Shown here piece after piece: positions 16,443 to 24,038 of a stretch of DNA of 49,386 nt (within the stretch, counting starts at the first letter, position 1; each line of letters begins with the position of its first letter). Under the pieces are notes generated by a model. It was not told where the DNA came from, did not search any database, and saw only the letters and a list, made by a program, of their open reading frames with translations. The stretch lies in NCBI GenBank assembly GCA_016845105.1, contig JAERTF010000035.1:1-49386 (forward strand), given 5' to 3'. This stretch comes from Bacteroidota bacterium. GTDB lineage: Bacteria > Bacteroidota > Bacteroidia > Bacteroidales > F082. Both the position numbers and the translations under genes were made by a program.

Positions 16443-18736
16443 TGACCAAGGTTGTTGTAACAGGAATTGGGATTATAAGCTCAATTGGTAATAACATTCA
16501 CGAAACCTATAGTTCCCTGATTAAGCAAAAGAGTGGTATCGGTAAGATTGATATTCTTGATACTTTGCATAAGGATGAATTTTTACTTGGTGAAGTTAAG
16601 CTTTCCAATGATGAGTTGATTAAAAAAGCAAAAGTTGATCCCTCTTTCCCTTGGACAAGAACCGCATTACTAGGAGTTATTGCAACAAAACAGGCAATTA
16701 AAGATGCCCAAATAATTCCTAACGATACTGCTTTGGTTTCGGCAAGTACTGTGGGAGGAATGGACAGAAGTGAAATCTTCTATAAAGATTTTTTAACCGA
16801 TGCAATTCATAGTAAGTATATAGACAGCCATCACGCTGGAAATAGTACTGAGATGATTGCTGAGCAAACAGGAGTAGGTGGGTTGATTACTACCATTAGT
16901 ACTGCTTGTTCATCCTCGCTAAATAGCATAATGTTTGGTGCAAGACTGATTAAAAATGGGATTACCAATTCTGCTATAGTTGGGGGTACTGATGCCCTAT
17001 CAAAGTTTACTTTAAACGGATTTAATACATTAATGATTCTTGATAAGGAATTATGTCGCCCATTTGATAGCTCACGTATGGGGTTAAACCTAGGTGAGGG
17101 AGCTGCTTTTTTAGTTCTGGAGGAAAAAGAGTCGGCCATATTATCCGGTAAACATATATATGCCGAAGTAAGTGGTTATGCAAATTCCAATGATGCACAT
17201 CATCAGACAGCCTCTTCCGAAAATGGTGAAGGTCCTTATCTTGCCATGAGTCGTGCATTAGTTAGTGCAAAACTTAGCCCTCCCGATATTGATTATATAA
17301 ATGTACATGGTACTGGAACCGATAATAATGACTTAACAGAAGGCAAGGCCTTATTGCGTCTATTTGGTGATAAAGTTCCATTATTTAGTTCTACCAAAGC
17401 TTTTACCGGACACACACTTGGTGCTGCGGGCGTAATTGAATCGGTTATATCCATTTTGTCACTTAAAAATAAAACAGTTCCACCTAATATAAATTTTTCT
17501 ACACCAATAGATGAGATTGGTTTAAATCCGGTTACTACTATCATTAAACTAGATAGTTTTAATCATGTTCTTACCAATTCATTTGGTTTTGGTGGCAACG
17601 ATTCTTCTGTTGTTTTTTCGTCATTTGAAAATAAAAAGGAATCAAATAAATCAAATTTAAATTCTAATGAAGCAAAACCTGTATATATAATTGGTGCTTC
17701 GACAATATCTCCGCAAAACACATTGGAAGACGAATTTTTTCTTGATAAGGTTGAAGTAGGAAATGATAAGTTTTTACAGATACTAAAACCAAATTATAGA
17801 GAATACATAGCTCCTAAACTGCTTAGACGCATGAGCAAGATTGTCCGAATGGGCATTGTAAGTGCATCACAAGCAATGAAAGATGCAGGTATCACAAATC
17901 CTGATGCAATATTAACAGGTACCGGAATGGGTTGCCAAATTGATACTGAAAAGTTTCTTAATTCAATGATAGAAAACAGAGAAGGACTTTTAACTCCAAC
18001 ATCTTTTATCCAATCTACGCATAATACGGTTGGGGGATCGATTGCACTTGGTATACAGAATCATAATTACAACCTAACTTATGTACATCGAACTTTCAGC
18101 TTTGAAAGTGCTTTACTCGATGGATTGCTTCTTCTTAAAGAAAATGAACAAAGGAATATACTTCTTGGTGGGTTTGATGAAATTACAGAAGAAAGTTGGT
18201 TAATAAAATCAAAGATTAATCATTATAAGAAAGAACCTGTTGTCAATTCAGATATTTATAATGATAACCAAAAAGGTGCTCAAGCAGGAGAAGGAAGTTC
18301 ATTCTTCGTATTATCAACTAAGAAAACTGAAAATGTTTATGCAAGAGTACGTGATGTATATATGTTTTTTCGACCAGTAGGACAAGAAAATATTGAAGAT
18401 AGGATTTCAGGATTCTTATGTAAAAATTCACTTGAATTGAGTGATATTGATCTTGTTATTTTAGGTAATAACGGTGATAATAAATTCGACCATATATATA
18501 CAGATCTGCAAAATGGATTATTTTTAAATAATGCAACTGTGAGATATAAACATATTTGTGGTGAATATGACACATCTTCGGCCTTTGCAATGTGGCTTGG
18601 TGCTAGAATTATAAAAGAAAACAAAATTCCTGCATCTATTTTGTTATCAGGAAAACAAAATGAAAAAATACGTAATATATTAATATACAATCATTTTAGA
18701 AACATAAATCATAGTTTAATATTGCTTGGTAAATAA
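16442..18736 (+). CDS. Fused ketosynthase plus cysteine-less ketosynthase-like domain
   Basis: A 764-residue protein of two ketosynthase folds. Domain 1 (1-395) is a full KAS I/II enzyme with Cys156 (STACSSS), His289 (NVHGTGTDNNDL) and His324 (FTGHTLGAAG). A polar linker (about 396-412, rich in Asn, Ser and Lys) leads to domain 2 (about 413-764), which keeps KS landmarks such as LTGTGMGCQIDTEKFL, THNTVGGSIALGIQ and an LLGGFDE strand, but the nucleophile position is Phe552 (HRTFSFESALLDG) and the HGT and GHT histidine motifs are not recognisable. The second half thus looks like a chain-length-factor/scaffold domain fused in cis. It likely elongates or shapes the cluster's acyl chain. It overlaps its neighbours by one base on both sides (TAATG). 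Confidence 0.88.
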   Translation: MTKVVVTGIGIISSIGNNIHETYSSLIKQKSGIGKIDILDTLHKDEFLLGEVKLSNDELIKKAKVDPSFPWTRTALLGVIATKQAIKDAQIIPNDTALVSASTVGGMDRSEIFYKDFLTDAIHSKYIDSHHAGNSTEMIAEQTGVGGLITTISTACSSSLNSIMFGARLIKNGITNSAIVGGTDALSKFTLNGFNTLMILDKELCRPFDSSRMGLNLGEGAAFLVLEEKESAILSGKHIYAEVSGYANSNDAHHQTASSENGEGPYLAMSRALVSAKLSPPDIDYINVHGTGTDNNDLTEGKALLRLFGDKVPLFSSTKAFTGHTLGAAGVIESVISILSLKNKTVPPNINFSTPIDEIGLNPVTTIIKLDSFNHVLTNSFGFGGNDSSVVFSSFENKKESNKSNLNSNEAKPVYIIGASTISPQNTLEDEFFLDKVEVGNDKFLQILKPNYREYIAPKLLRRMSKIVRMGIVSASQAMKDAGITNPDAILTGTGMGCQIDTEKFLNSMIENREGLLTPTSFIQSTHNTVGGSIALGIQNHNYNLTYVHRTFSFESALLDGLLLLKENEQRNILLGGFDEITEESWLIKSKINHYKKEPVVNSDIYNDNQKGAQAGEGSSFFVLSTKKTENVYARVRDVYMFFRPVGQENIEDRISGFLCKNSLELSDIDLVILGNNGDNKFDHIYTDLQNGLFLNNATVRYKHICGEYDTSSAFAMWLGARIIKENKIPASILLSGKQNEKIRNILIYNHFRNINHSLILLGK

Positions 18737-19116
18737 TGTTGATAGAAGATTTTTATACTGTTGGTGAGGTTATATCTGATGGACATAATCTAAACACCAA
18801 AGTAAAACTCAATTTAGATCATGAGGTTTACAGGGGGCATTTTCCTAACCAGCCCATTGTTCCGGGTGTTATACAATTACAAATTGTAAAGGAAATACTA
18901 GAAACAAGCCTCAATGTGGACTTGATAATGGTTTATATAATTCAAGCAAAATATCTCATTCCAATTGTTCCTCAGGAATATCCTGGACTAGAGATTAAGA
19001 TAAATATAAAAAATACGGATGAAAAATCAATTAAGGTTGATGCTTTCATCGGTATTGAAAATATAGTTTTCACAAAAGTAAAACTAGAGTATAAACCTAA
19101 AATGCTTTTTTCTTAA
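18736..19116 (+). CDS. FabZ/ApeI-like hotdog dehydratase with altered catalytic acid
   Basis: A 126-residue hotdog protein. YRGHFPNQPIVPGVIQLQIV (32-51) is the FabZ signature with catalytic His35. In FabZ the second catalytic residue is a Glu 14 positions later; here that position is Gln49. ApeI-type dehydratases of aryl polyene clusters also depart from FabZ at this place, so it may still act on the growing chain, or use a different proton donor. It is the last gene of the operon (TAATG overlap with the fused ketosynthase). Its last 20 bases overlap the convergent gene at 19097-19705. Confidence 0.75.
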   Translation: MLIEDFYTVGEVISDGHNLNTKVKLNLDHEVYRGHFPNQPIVPGVIQLQIVKEILETSLNVDLIMVYIIQAKYLIPIVPQEYPGLEIKINIKNTDEKSIKVDAFIGIENIVFTKVKLEYKPKMLFS

Positions 19117-19705
19117 TTAGGTATTGACCAAGTTCTTTTGCTGCTTTTGCATATGATTCAGCAATTCTGGTACCTGTATCAAAATCAGACCCAAAAGCTG
19201 TTCTTCCAGGTGATTTTTGTATTGTGAACATAGCTAGTATATTATCCGGACTATCAATTTCAACAAATTTTACTTCCAAATTTGTATATGCATTCTTTCT
19301 TGATACTCCAACATTATATCCAGGTTCAATAAATGTTGTAACAACTATCATTTCATATTTTGCTTTACTGTTGTTCTCACTTACAGTTATTCCATCTTTG
19401 TTAAGGACTTCGTTTATCAGCTCCATAAACTTTGGATAATAATTTTTTTCGGGATCTGCATTCCATGAACTAAGCCATTTTTCTCCTGCTCCAGGCTCTT
19501 TATCATTAGCTTTATCAACCTTTACTTTGATATATTTCTCCTGAGTGTACTTTCCTACTTTTAAGTCCTTGGATTGCTCAAAACTAACAGATAACTCAGT
19601 TTGACCCTTGAGAAAAGCCAACTTTCCCTTTGTTTGTTTAATCTTTTGAGCATAGCTTCCGAAGATTATTGCAAACATTGATAATAGTAATAATGTCTTT
19701 TTCAT
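19097..19705 (-). CDS. Secreted protein of unknown function
   Basis: A 202-residue protein with a clear signal peptide (MKKTLLLLSMFAIIFGSYAQ, likely cleavage after residue 19 or 20). The mature part is a mixed alpha/beta domain rich in Lys and Glu: FLKGQTELSVSFEQS, a W-L-S-S-W motif near residue 85, then a region with TTFIEPGYNVGVSRKNAYT-like strands and a C-terminal helix ending in a poly-Lys. No lipid-box Cys is seen. I do not recognise the family; the pattern resembles small periplasmic or outer membrane-associated proteins common in Bacteroidota. It is convergent with, and overlaps, the end of the resorcinol operon and is not obviously part of it. Confidence 0.75.
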   Translation of the reverse strand: MKKTLLLLSMFAIIFGSYAQKIKQTKGKLAFLKGQTELSVSFEQSKDLKVGKYTQEKYIKVKVDKANDKEPGAGEKWLSSWNADPEKNYYPKFMELINEVLNKDGITVSENNSKAKYEMIVVTTFIEPGYNVGVSRKNAYTNLEVKFVEIDSPDNILAMFTIQKSPGRTAFGSDFDTGTRIAESYAKAAKELGQYLIKKKAF

Positions 19706-19841
19706 CTATAATTTTTTGTGATTAATATAATGCTAAGATAATTTATACTTTTATATACCTACCTTAAGGTTAAAAAATATTTTGTTGCTTGGTAATTTCT
19801 GTCTCTAAAAATAAAATATTATTGAGCAGAAAGCAATGCAT

Positions 19842-19875
19842 AAAAAAACGATCGCTAAATAAACGATCGTTTTTT
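19842..19875 (-). terminator. Terminator of tRNA-Asn
   Basis: A 12-bp perfect inverted repeat (AAAAAACGATCG at 19843-19854, CGATCGTTTTTT at 19864-19875) with a 9-nt loop. It begins 2 nt after the tRNA 3' end on the minus strand and carries a T run on that strand. Confidence 0.85.
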
Positions 19876-19876
19876 G

Positions 19877-19950
19877 CTCCTCCTCTTGGACTCGAACCAA
19901 GGACCCTCTGATTAACAGTCAGATGCTCTAACCAGCTGAGCTAAGGAGGA
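19877..19950 (-). tRNA. tRNA-Asn (anticodon GTT)
   Basis: Read on the minus strand the sequence folds as a full cloverleaf: acceptor TCCTCCT pairs with AGGAGGA (7 bp), D arm TAGCTCAGCTGGTTAGAGCA, anticodon arm CTGACTGTTAATCAG with anticodon GTT, and T arm TTGGTTCGAGTCCAA. The discriminator base is G. The CCA end is not encoded (CAA follows). It is preceded by a promoter and followed by a strong hairpin terminator, so it is an independent unit. Confidence 0.97.
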
Positions 19951-19972
19951 CTGTTTCTTTAATTTGGAGGCG

Positions 19973-20001
19973 CAAAGATAAATAATATTTTAATTGAGCA
20001 A
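19973..20001 (-). promoter_or_regulatory. Promoter of tRNA-Asn
   Basis: On the minus strand TTG (complement of 19999-20001) is followed after 18 nt by TATCTTTG (complement of 19973-19980), a good match to TTTG-N~19-TAnnTTTG. The -7 box lies about 22 nt before the mature 5' end. Confidence 0.65.
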
Positions 20002-20192
20002 TTATTTTTCTAACTTTTTTTTGTGCTCGTAATTATTGAACCATAATTCAGCATTTTTTTAGTCTGAACAAGGTATGATTTTTTAACAATTTGTGAAAAA
20101 CTAATTGTCTATATTACTAATAATAGCAGTGATTTCGTGTATTTTTACCAGTTATGCAAATCATTTCGAGTGATTTTTTGTAAAAACAAAGG

Positions 20193-23024
20193 ATGAATAA
20201 AACTTCGGGCATTATAGTTATTTTATTAAAACGCTTATTTATAGCTTGCTTGGTTGTATTTTCATTGAACTTAGTTGCTCAAAATATTGAAGACATCACC
20301 ATAAAGATCACATTCGAAAGTGATACTGCCACATTCGATGCTTCAATAGCTCCGTTGAAATATGACAAGCAATTTGCGCTTAGCATGCAAATTGATAATG
20401 GTAATAGTTCTATTATTGATTATGGTTTTCCTGTTTTTGAAGGTGGAACAATAGATGGTACAGACTATCCTGGTTTTTCTTATTCCGATGGTTGTGGTAA
20501 TTTACACTCATTTAAGATGTCATCAGCTATTTATATGCTTTCAGGTGATGATATAACTGGAAATGATGTACATAATGACCCACAATCAAATATTGTCACT
20601 TGGACTGAGCTTATTGAACTTTACAATAATCAATGGGGTATTGAAAATAAAGGACTAAATGGGAATAAAAGTACTGTTGCCGAATTTATGGATTATTCTA
20701 TTGCAAGAAACACTAGCTATTGTAGACGAAAGATGATTAGTGTAAACCCGGGAAAAACTTTATCAAACATATTTGTGAATCCAGGCGGCAAAGTAGGGTG
20801 GTCTGATCCCGCATTTACATTGGGTAGTATAGGGGCATTTAATGGTAGTAGCATTTTTCCTTTGGGTGCAACTGGAGGGAATGTAAATGCCTCGGGAATT
20901 GATTGGTATAATGAAAAATATAACTTGTATAGGGTAAAAGCAGAATCAACAAGCATTCCTACTCTTACCGATGAATTGTCAACATTAAGTGTGGGGGATT
21001 CTAATTTCTGGTGTCCAATTTATACTAGTTCAATTAATGGTGATTATAGCTTTTCAACTTTTGAACAAGATTTCAATTATATATACAGTACTTACGGAGC
21101 AGAAGCAGCCGATAATATTCTGGTGACTTCAGACGAAGAAATACTTAATTATTTATTGTTACGCGATGCTGTTACTGTAAATCAGACAATTATAGATAAT
21201 GAAGTAACCCTTGCTTTTAGCGGAAGTTTCCCTGACTATTTGTTATTCTATGATTTATCATTGGTTGTTAATTCAAATGTTGAGATCACAGATATTTCAA
21301 TTAGCGGAACGGATGATTTTACCCATAGCGAAACAGGATCCTTATATGGATTAATAAATTTTGGATGGAATGGGAAAGTGGTACCAACAAATATTGAACT
21401 TGCAAATACTTATATTGAAAAAGCCACTAATACTCAAACTGATTACGATGCACTTATTGCAATGGACTATATTTCGGTACTCGACTATGGGGAAGAGAAA
21501 CTCAATCTAGTTGAAACCCTTTGCACAAGTATACCCGGGGCACCTTATGATGAGGGTTTTTGTGAAAGTGGTTATCCAAATTCTGTACTAATAACAGGTG
21601 ATAGTGTTATAGTAAAAGGATTTACTGGTGATTTAGTTGCAACAGAAATGCTCGAGAGCTATCTCTGGAGTACTGGTGATCTTACTCGTACAATAACAAT
21701 ATCTCCAACAGTAGACACAAAGTACTGGGTAACCTCAGAAACTAAATATGGTAATATTGTTAGTGACACCATAGTTGTTTTTACTGTCAATAGTTACATT
21801 ACAAATAATTCTCCCCTCGAGGTTAAACATAGTATTGGTGAGCCAGATAGTTTATGGGTTGAGCTGGTGGAAGAAGCTTCACCCTTATGGAGTACAGGAT
21901 CAACTGAGAATTATATAATTGTAGATCCTGATGAATCAACAATATATACACTTTATGTTCAGGTGGGAACAGATACAGTTCAAGAACTGGAGTTCGATGT
22001 TATTGTAGGTAATTTTCTTGAATTCACATATGATACAGTTTGTTTGGGGCAAACCACTACAATTATGAATACTTCTCTTGTTAACGATACAATTTCGAAA
22101 ATCCTTTGGGATCTTAATGGGGATACTTATTTTGATGATGCAGAAGGTGAGGTAGTTACCTATACCTTCGCAACTGGAGGTGATCATTTAGTAGGTATGA
22201 GGGTGTATTTTAAGCATAGCCCAATGGATGTTATTTACAATGCTATTCCCATAGGTGATATGCCAAATGTTAACTTTGATTATTCGAATAATTGTTATGG
22301 ATCAACCACAATTTTTAATGATAAATCAACCGTAAGTATCGGTGAAATTGATAGTTGGTTTTGGAAATTTGGAGATGGTAAAACAGATAGTTTTCAGAAT
22401 ACAAGCAACTTTTATTCTGAGCCGGGAAGTTATACTGCAACCCTACAAGTGTGGACTTCTATTGGGTGTAGTGATTCTGTTCAAAAACAAATTGAAATAA
22501 TTCAATCACCAAGTATTGTATTATTAGCTCCCAACGATAGTGTTATTGGAATTGGTGATACTGTTTATTTTAATGAAGGTCAAACAACCACAATAACAAT
22601 TGAAAACTTTACTAGTTACGATTCTGTAATTTGGTTTGATGATAATCGATCAGAGTCGGTTACAATTGCTGAAGAGGGCAGCTTCTTTGTTAATGCCTAT
22701 AGCAATGGTTGTGAAGCTAAACATAGTTTCACTACTTTATGGGGTAATACACCTCAACCTACTGGAGATGAAATTATGAACCTTTTTACTCCAAATGGGG
22801 ATGGGTTTAACGATCAGTGGATTGTTAATGATGCAAGTATAGTGTTTCCTATTTCTGTGGTTATTTATAATAGAAGCGGACGAACTGTTTATACTAATGA
22901 TAATTACCAAAATACATGGGATGGTCAGTATAATGGAAACCCACTACCACAGGCTACATACTATTATATTATTGAAGATAAAGATGGTAAATCCTTTAAA
23001 GGAGCTGTTACTATAATAAGATAA
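20193..23024 (+). CDS. T9SS type B cargo exoprotein with deacetylase-like N-terminal domain and PKD domain
   Basis: A 943-residue secreted protein. A signal peptide (1-30, ending NLVAQ) is followed by a domain (about 40-440) shared with the 1535-residue protein two genes on: FALSMQIDNGNSS, GFPVFEGG, YSDGCGNLHSFKMS and repeated aromatic/Asn motifs. It faintly resembles a NodB/CE4 polysaccharide deacetylase, but the second Asp of the metal motif is Asn here. Then come an Ig-like segment (about 465-530), a PKD domain (about 690-770, with W-K-F-G-D-G-K) and a C-terminal type B sorting domain (about 863-943, LFTPNGDGFNDQW ... TWDGQYNGNPLPQATYYYII). The PorP/SprF gene follows 3 nt later, the usual partner of type B cargo. 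Surface-anchored or released; the substrate is unknown. Confidence 0.85.
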   Translation: MNKTSGIIVILLKRLFIACLVVFSLNLVAQNIEDITIKITFESDTATFDASIAPLKYDKQFALSMQIDNGNSSIIDYGFPVFEGGTIDGTDYPGFSYSDGCGNLHSFKMSSAIYMLSGDDITGNDVHNDPQSNIVTWTELIELYNNQWGIENKGLNGNKSTVAEFMDYSIARNTSYCRRKMISVNPGKTLSNIFVNPGGKVGWSDPAFTLGSIGAFNGSSIFPLGATGGNVNASGIDWYNEKYNLYRVKAESTSIPTLTDELSTLSVGDSNFWCPIYTSSINGDYSFSTFEQDFNYIYSTYGAEAADNILVTSDEEILNYLLLRDAVTVNQTIIDNEVTLAFSGSFPDYLLFYDLSLVVNSNVEITDISISGTDDFTHSETGSLYGLINFGWNGKVVPTNIELANTYIEKATNTQTDYDALIAMDYISVLDYGEEKLNLVETLCTSIPGAPYDEGFCESGYPNSVLITGDSVIVKGFTGDLVATEMLESYLWSTGDLTRTITISPTVDTKYWVTSETKYGNIVSDTIVVFTVNSYITNNSPLEVKHSIGEPDSLWVELVEEASPLWSTGSTENYIIVDPDESTIYTLYVQVGTDTVQELEFDVIVGNFLEFTYDTVCLGQTTTIMNTSLVNDTISKILWDLNGDTYFDDAEGEVVTYTFATGGDHLVGMRVYFKHSPMDVIYNAIPIGDMPNVNFDYSNNCYGSTTIFNDKSTVSIGEIDSWFWKFGDGKTDSFQNTSNFYSEPGSYTATLQVWTSIGCSDSVQKQIEIIQSPSIVLLAPNDSVIGIGDTVYFNEGQTTTITIENFTSYDSVIWFDDNRSESVTIAEEGSFFVNAYSNGCEAKHSFTTLWGNTPQPTGDEIMNLFTPNGDGFNDQWIVNDASIVFPISVVIYNRSGRTVYTNDNYQNTWDGQYNGNPLPQATYYYIIEDKDGKSFKGAVTIIR

Positions 23025-23027
23025 CCT

Positions 23028-24038
23028 ATGTTGAAGTTGTATAAATATATAATCATTGTTACACTAATTTGTGGGTGTGATTTGATATATGCTCAGCAAC
23101 TACCAACAAGTACACATTATTTAGTTAATCCATATGCACTTACTCCCACATTTGCTGGATATACAGGATACTCCGAAGCGTTTTTAAACTACAGGAATGA
23201 TTGGACAAAAATTGATGGTAGTCCAAGAACATTTAGTGCTAATGGGTTTGGGAATGTGTATAAAGAAAAAATGTGGGTTGGAGGAGAGATAATGGCCGAT
23301 AAAACAGACATTTTCTCTGTATTTAAGGCAAATTTAAGTTGGACCTATAAGTTACAACTTGAGAATAACCAGTATTTATATTTTGGAATTTGGACAACAT
23401 ACTACCAGGCCTCAGTTAATACAGGAAATGCCATAGGAATCGATCCCAACGATCCCATTATTTTAAATAGCAGCAAATTAAATAGTTCTGCATTAAATGC
23501 TGGTTTTGGAATTAATTATAACTGGAATAGTTTTAATCTAGGATTTAGCATGCCTACTATGTTTGGGAGTAATGATGAGTATGCTCAAAATACAGGTTTT
23601 AAGTATAAGGTGCAGCGACAATTCCAAATTCATTCATCATACATGTTTGATCTAAATTATCAATGGCAATTGCAAACTATTGGTGTTTTTAGGAAAACTG
23701 GTAATCAGCCCGCAACTATTGAGTTATCTGCTATGTCAATATATAAAGGCCGTTTTTGGGGAGGTATGCTCTACCGAAATGGTGGTGTTCTTGCCATTAA
23801 TATTGGAGCACATGTTTATAAAGGTTTTGTATTTAATTACTCATACGAAATTGGTATTGGAAATATAAATAAGGGATCCGGAGGCTCGCATGAAATAACA
23901 ATAGGATATAGATTCAACTTCACTGGTGATAATTATTTTGAAACAAAGGAAAATAGTTCTGGCAAAAGAGGAAGAAGCAGAAAATCACGCAGTGTAGAAT
24001 ATCCTGATGTAAAGAATTTTAATTATAAAAGAAATTAA
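23028..24038 (+). CDS. PorP/SprF family T9SS outer membrane protein
   Basis: A 336-residue outer membrane beta-barrel protein with a signal peptide (about 1-22, ending IYAQ). The mature start, QLPTSTHYLVNPYALTPTFAGY, is the PorP/SprF signature (N-P-x-x-x-x-P-x-x-A-G). It continues with alternating aromatic strands, ending in basic residues (KRGRSRKSRS). These proteins help a specific type B T9SS cargo reach or stay on the cell surface. The gene lies between the two paralogous exoproteins, 3 nt after the first, and overlaps the second by one base (TAATG). The basic tail is longer than I would expect. Confidence 0.88.
   Translation: MLKLYKYIIIVTLICGCDLIYAQQLPTSTHYLVNPYALTPTFAGYTGYSEAFLNYRNDWTKIDGSPRTFSANGFGNVYKEKMWVGGEIMADKTDIFSVFKANLSWTYKLQLENNQYLYFGIWTTYYQASVNTGNAIGIDPNDPIILNSSKLNSSALNAGFGINYNWNSFNLGFSMPTMFGSNDEYAQNTGFKYKVQRQFQIHSSYMFDLNYQWQLQTIGVFRKTGNQPATIELSAMSIYKGRFWGGMLYRNGGVLAINIGAHVYKGFVFNYSYEIGIGNINKGSGGSHEITIGYRFNFTGDNYFETKENSSGKRGRSRKSRSVEYPDVKNFNYKRN

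Noticed and set aside
19951-20192. The 242-bp gap before the type B exoprotein gene
   Set aside because: It holds the tRNA promoter at its left side; the rest is AT-rich with no clear -33/-7 pair, ORF or hairpin that I can support.
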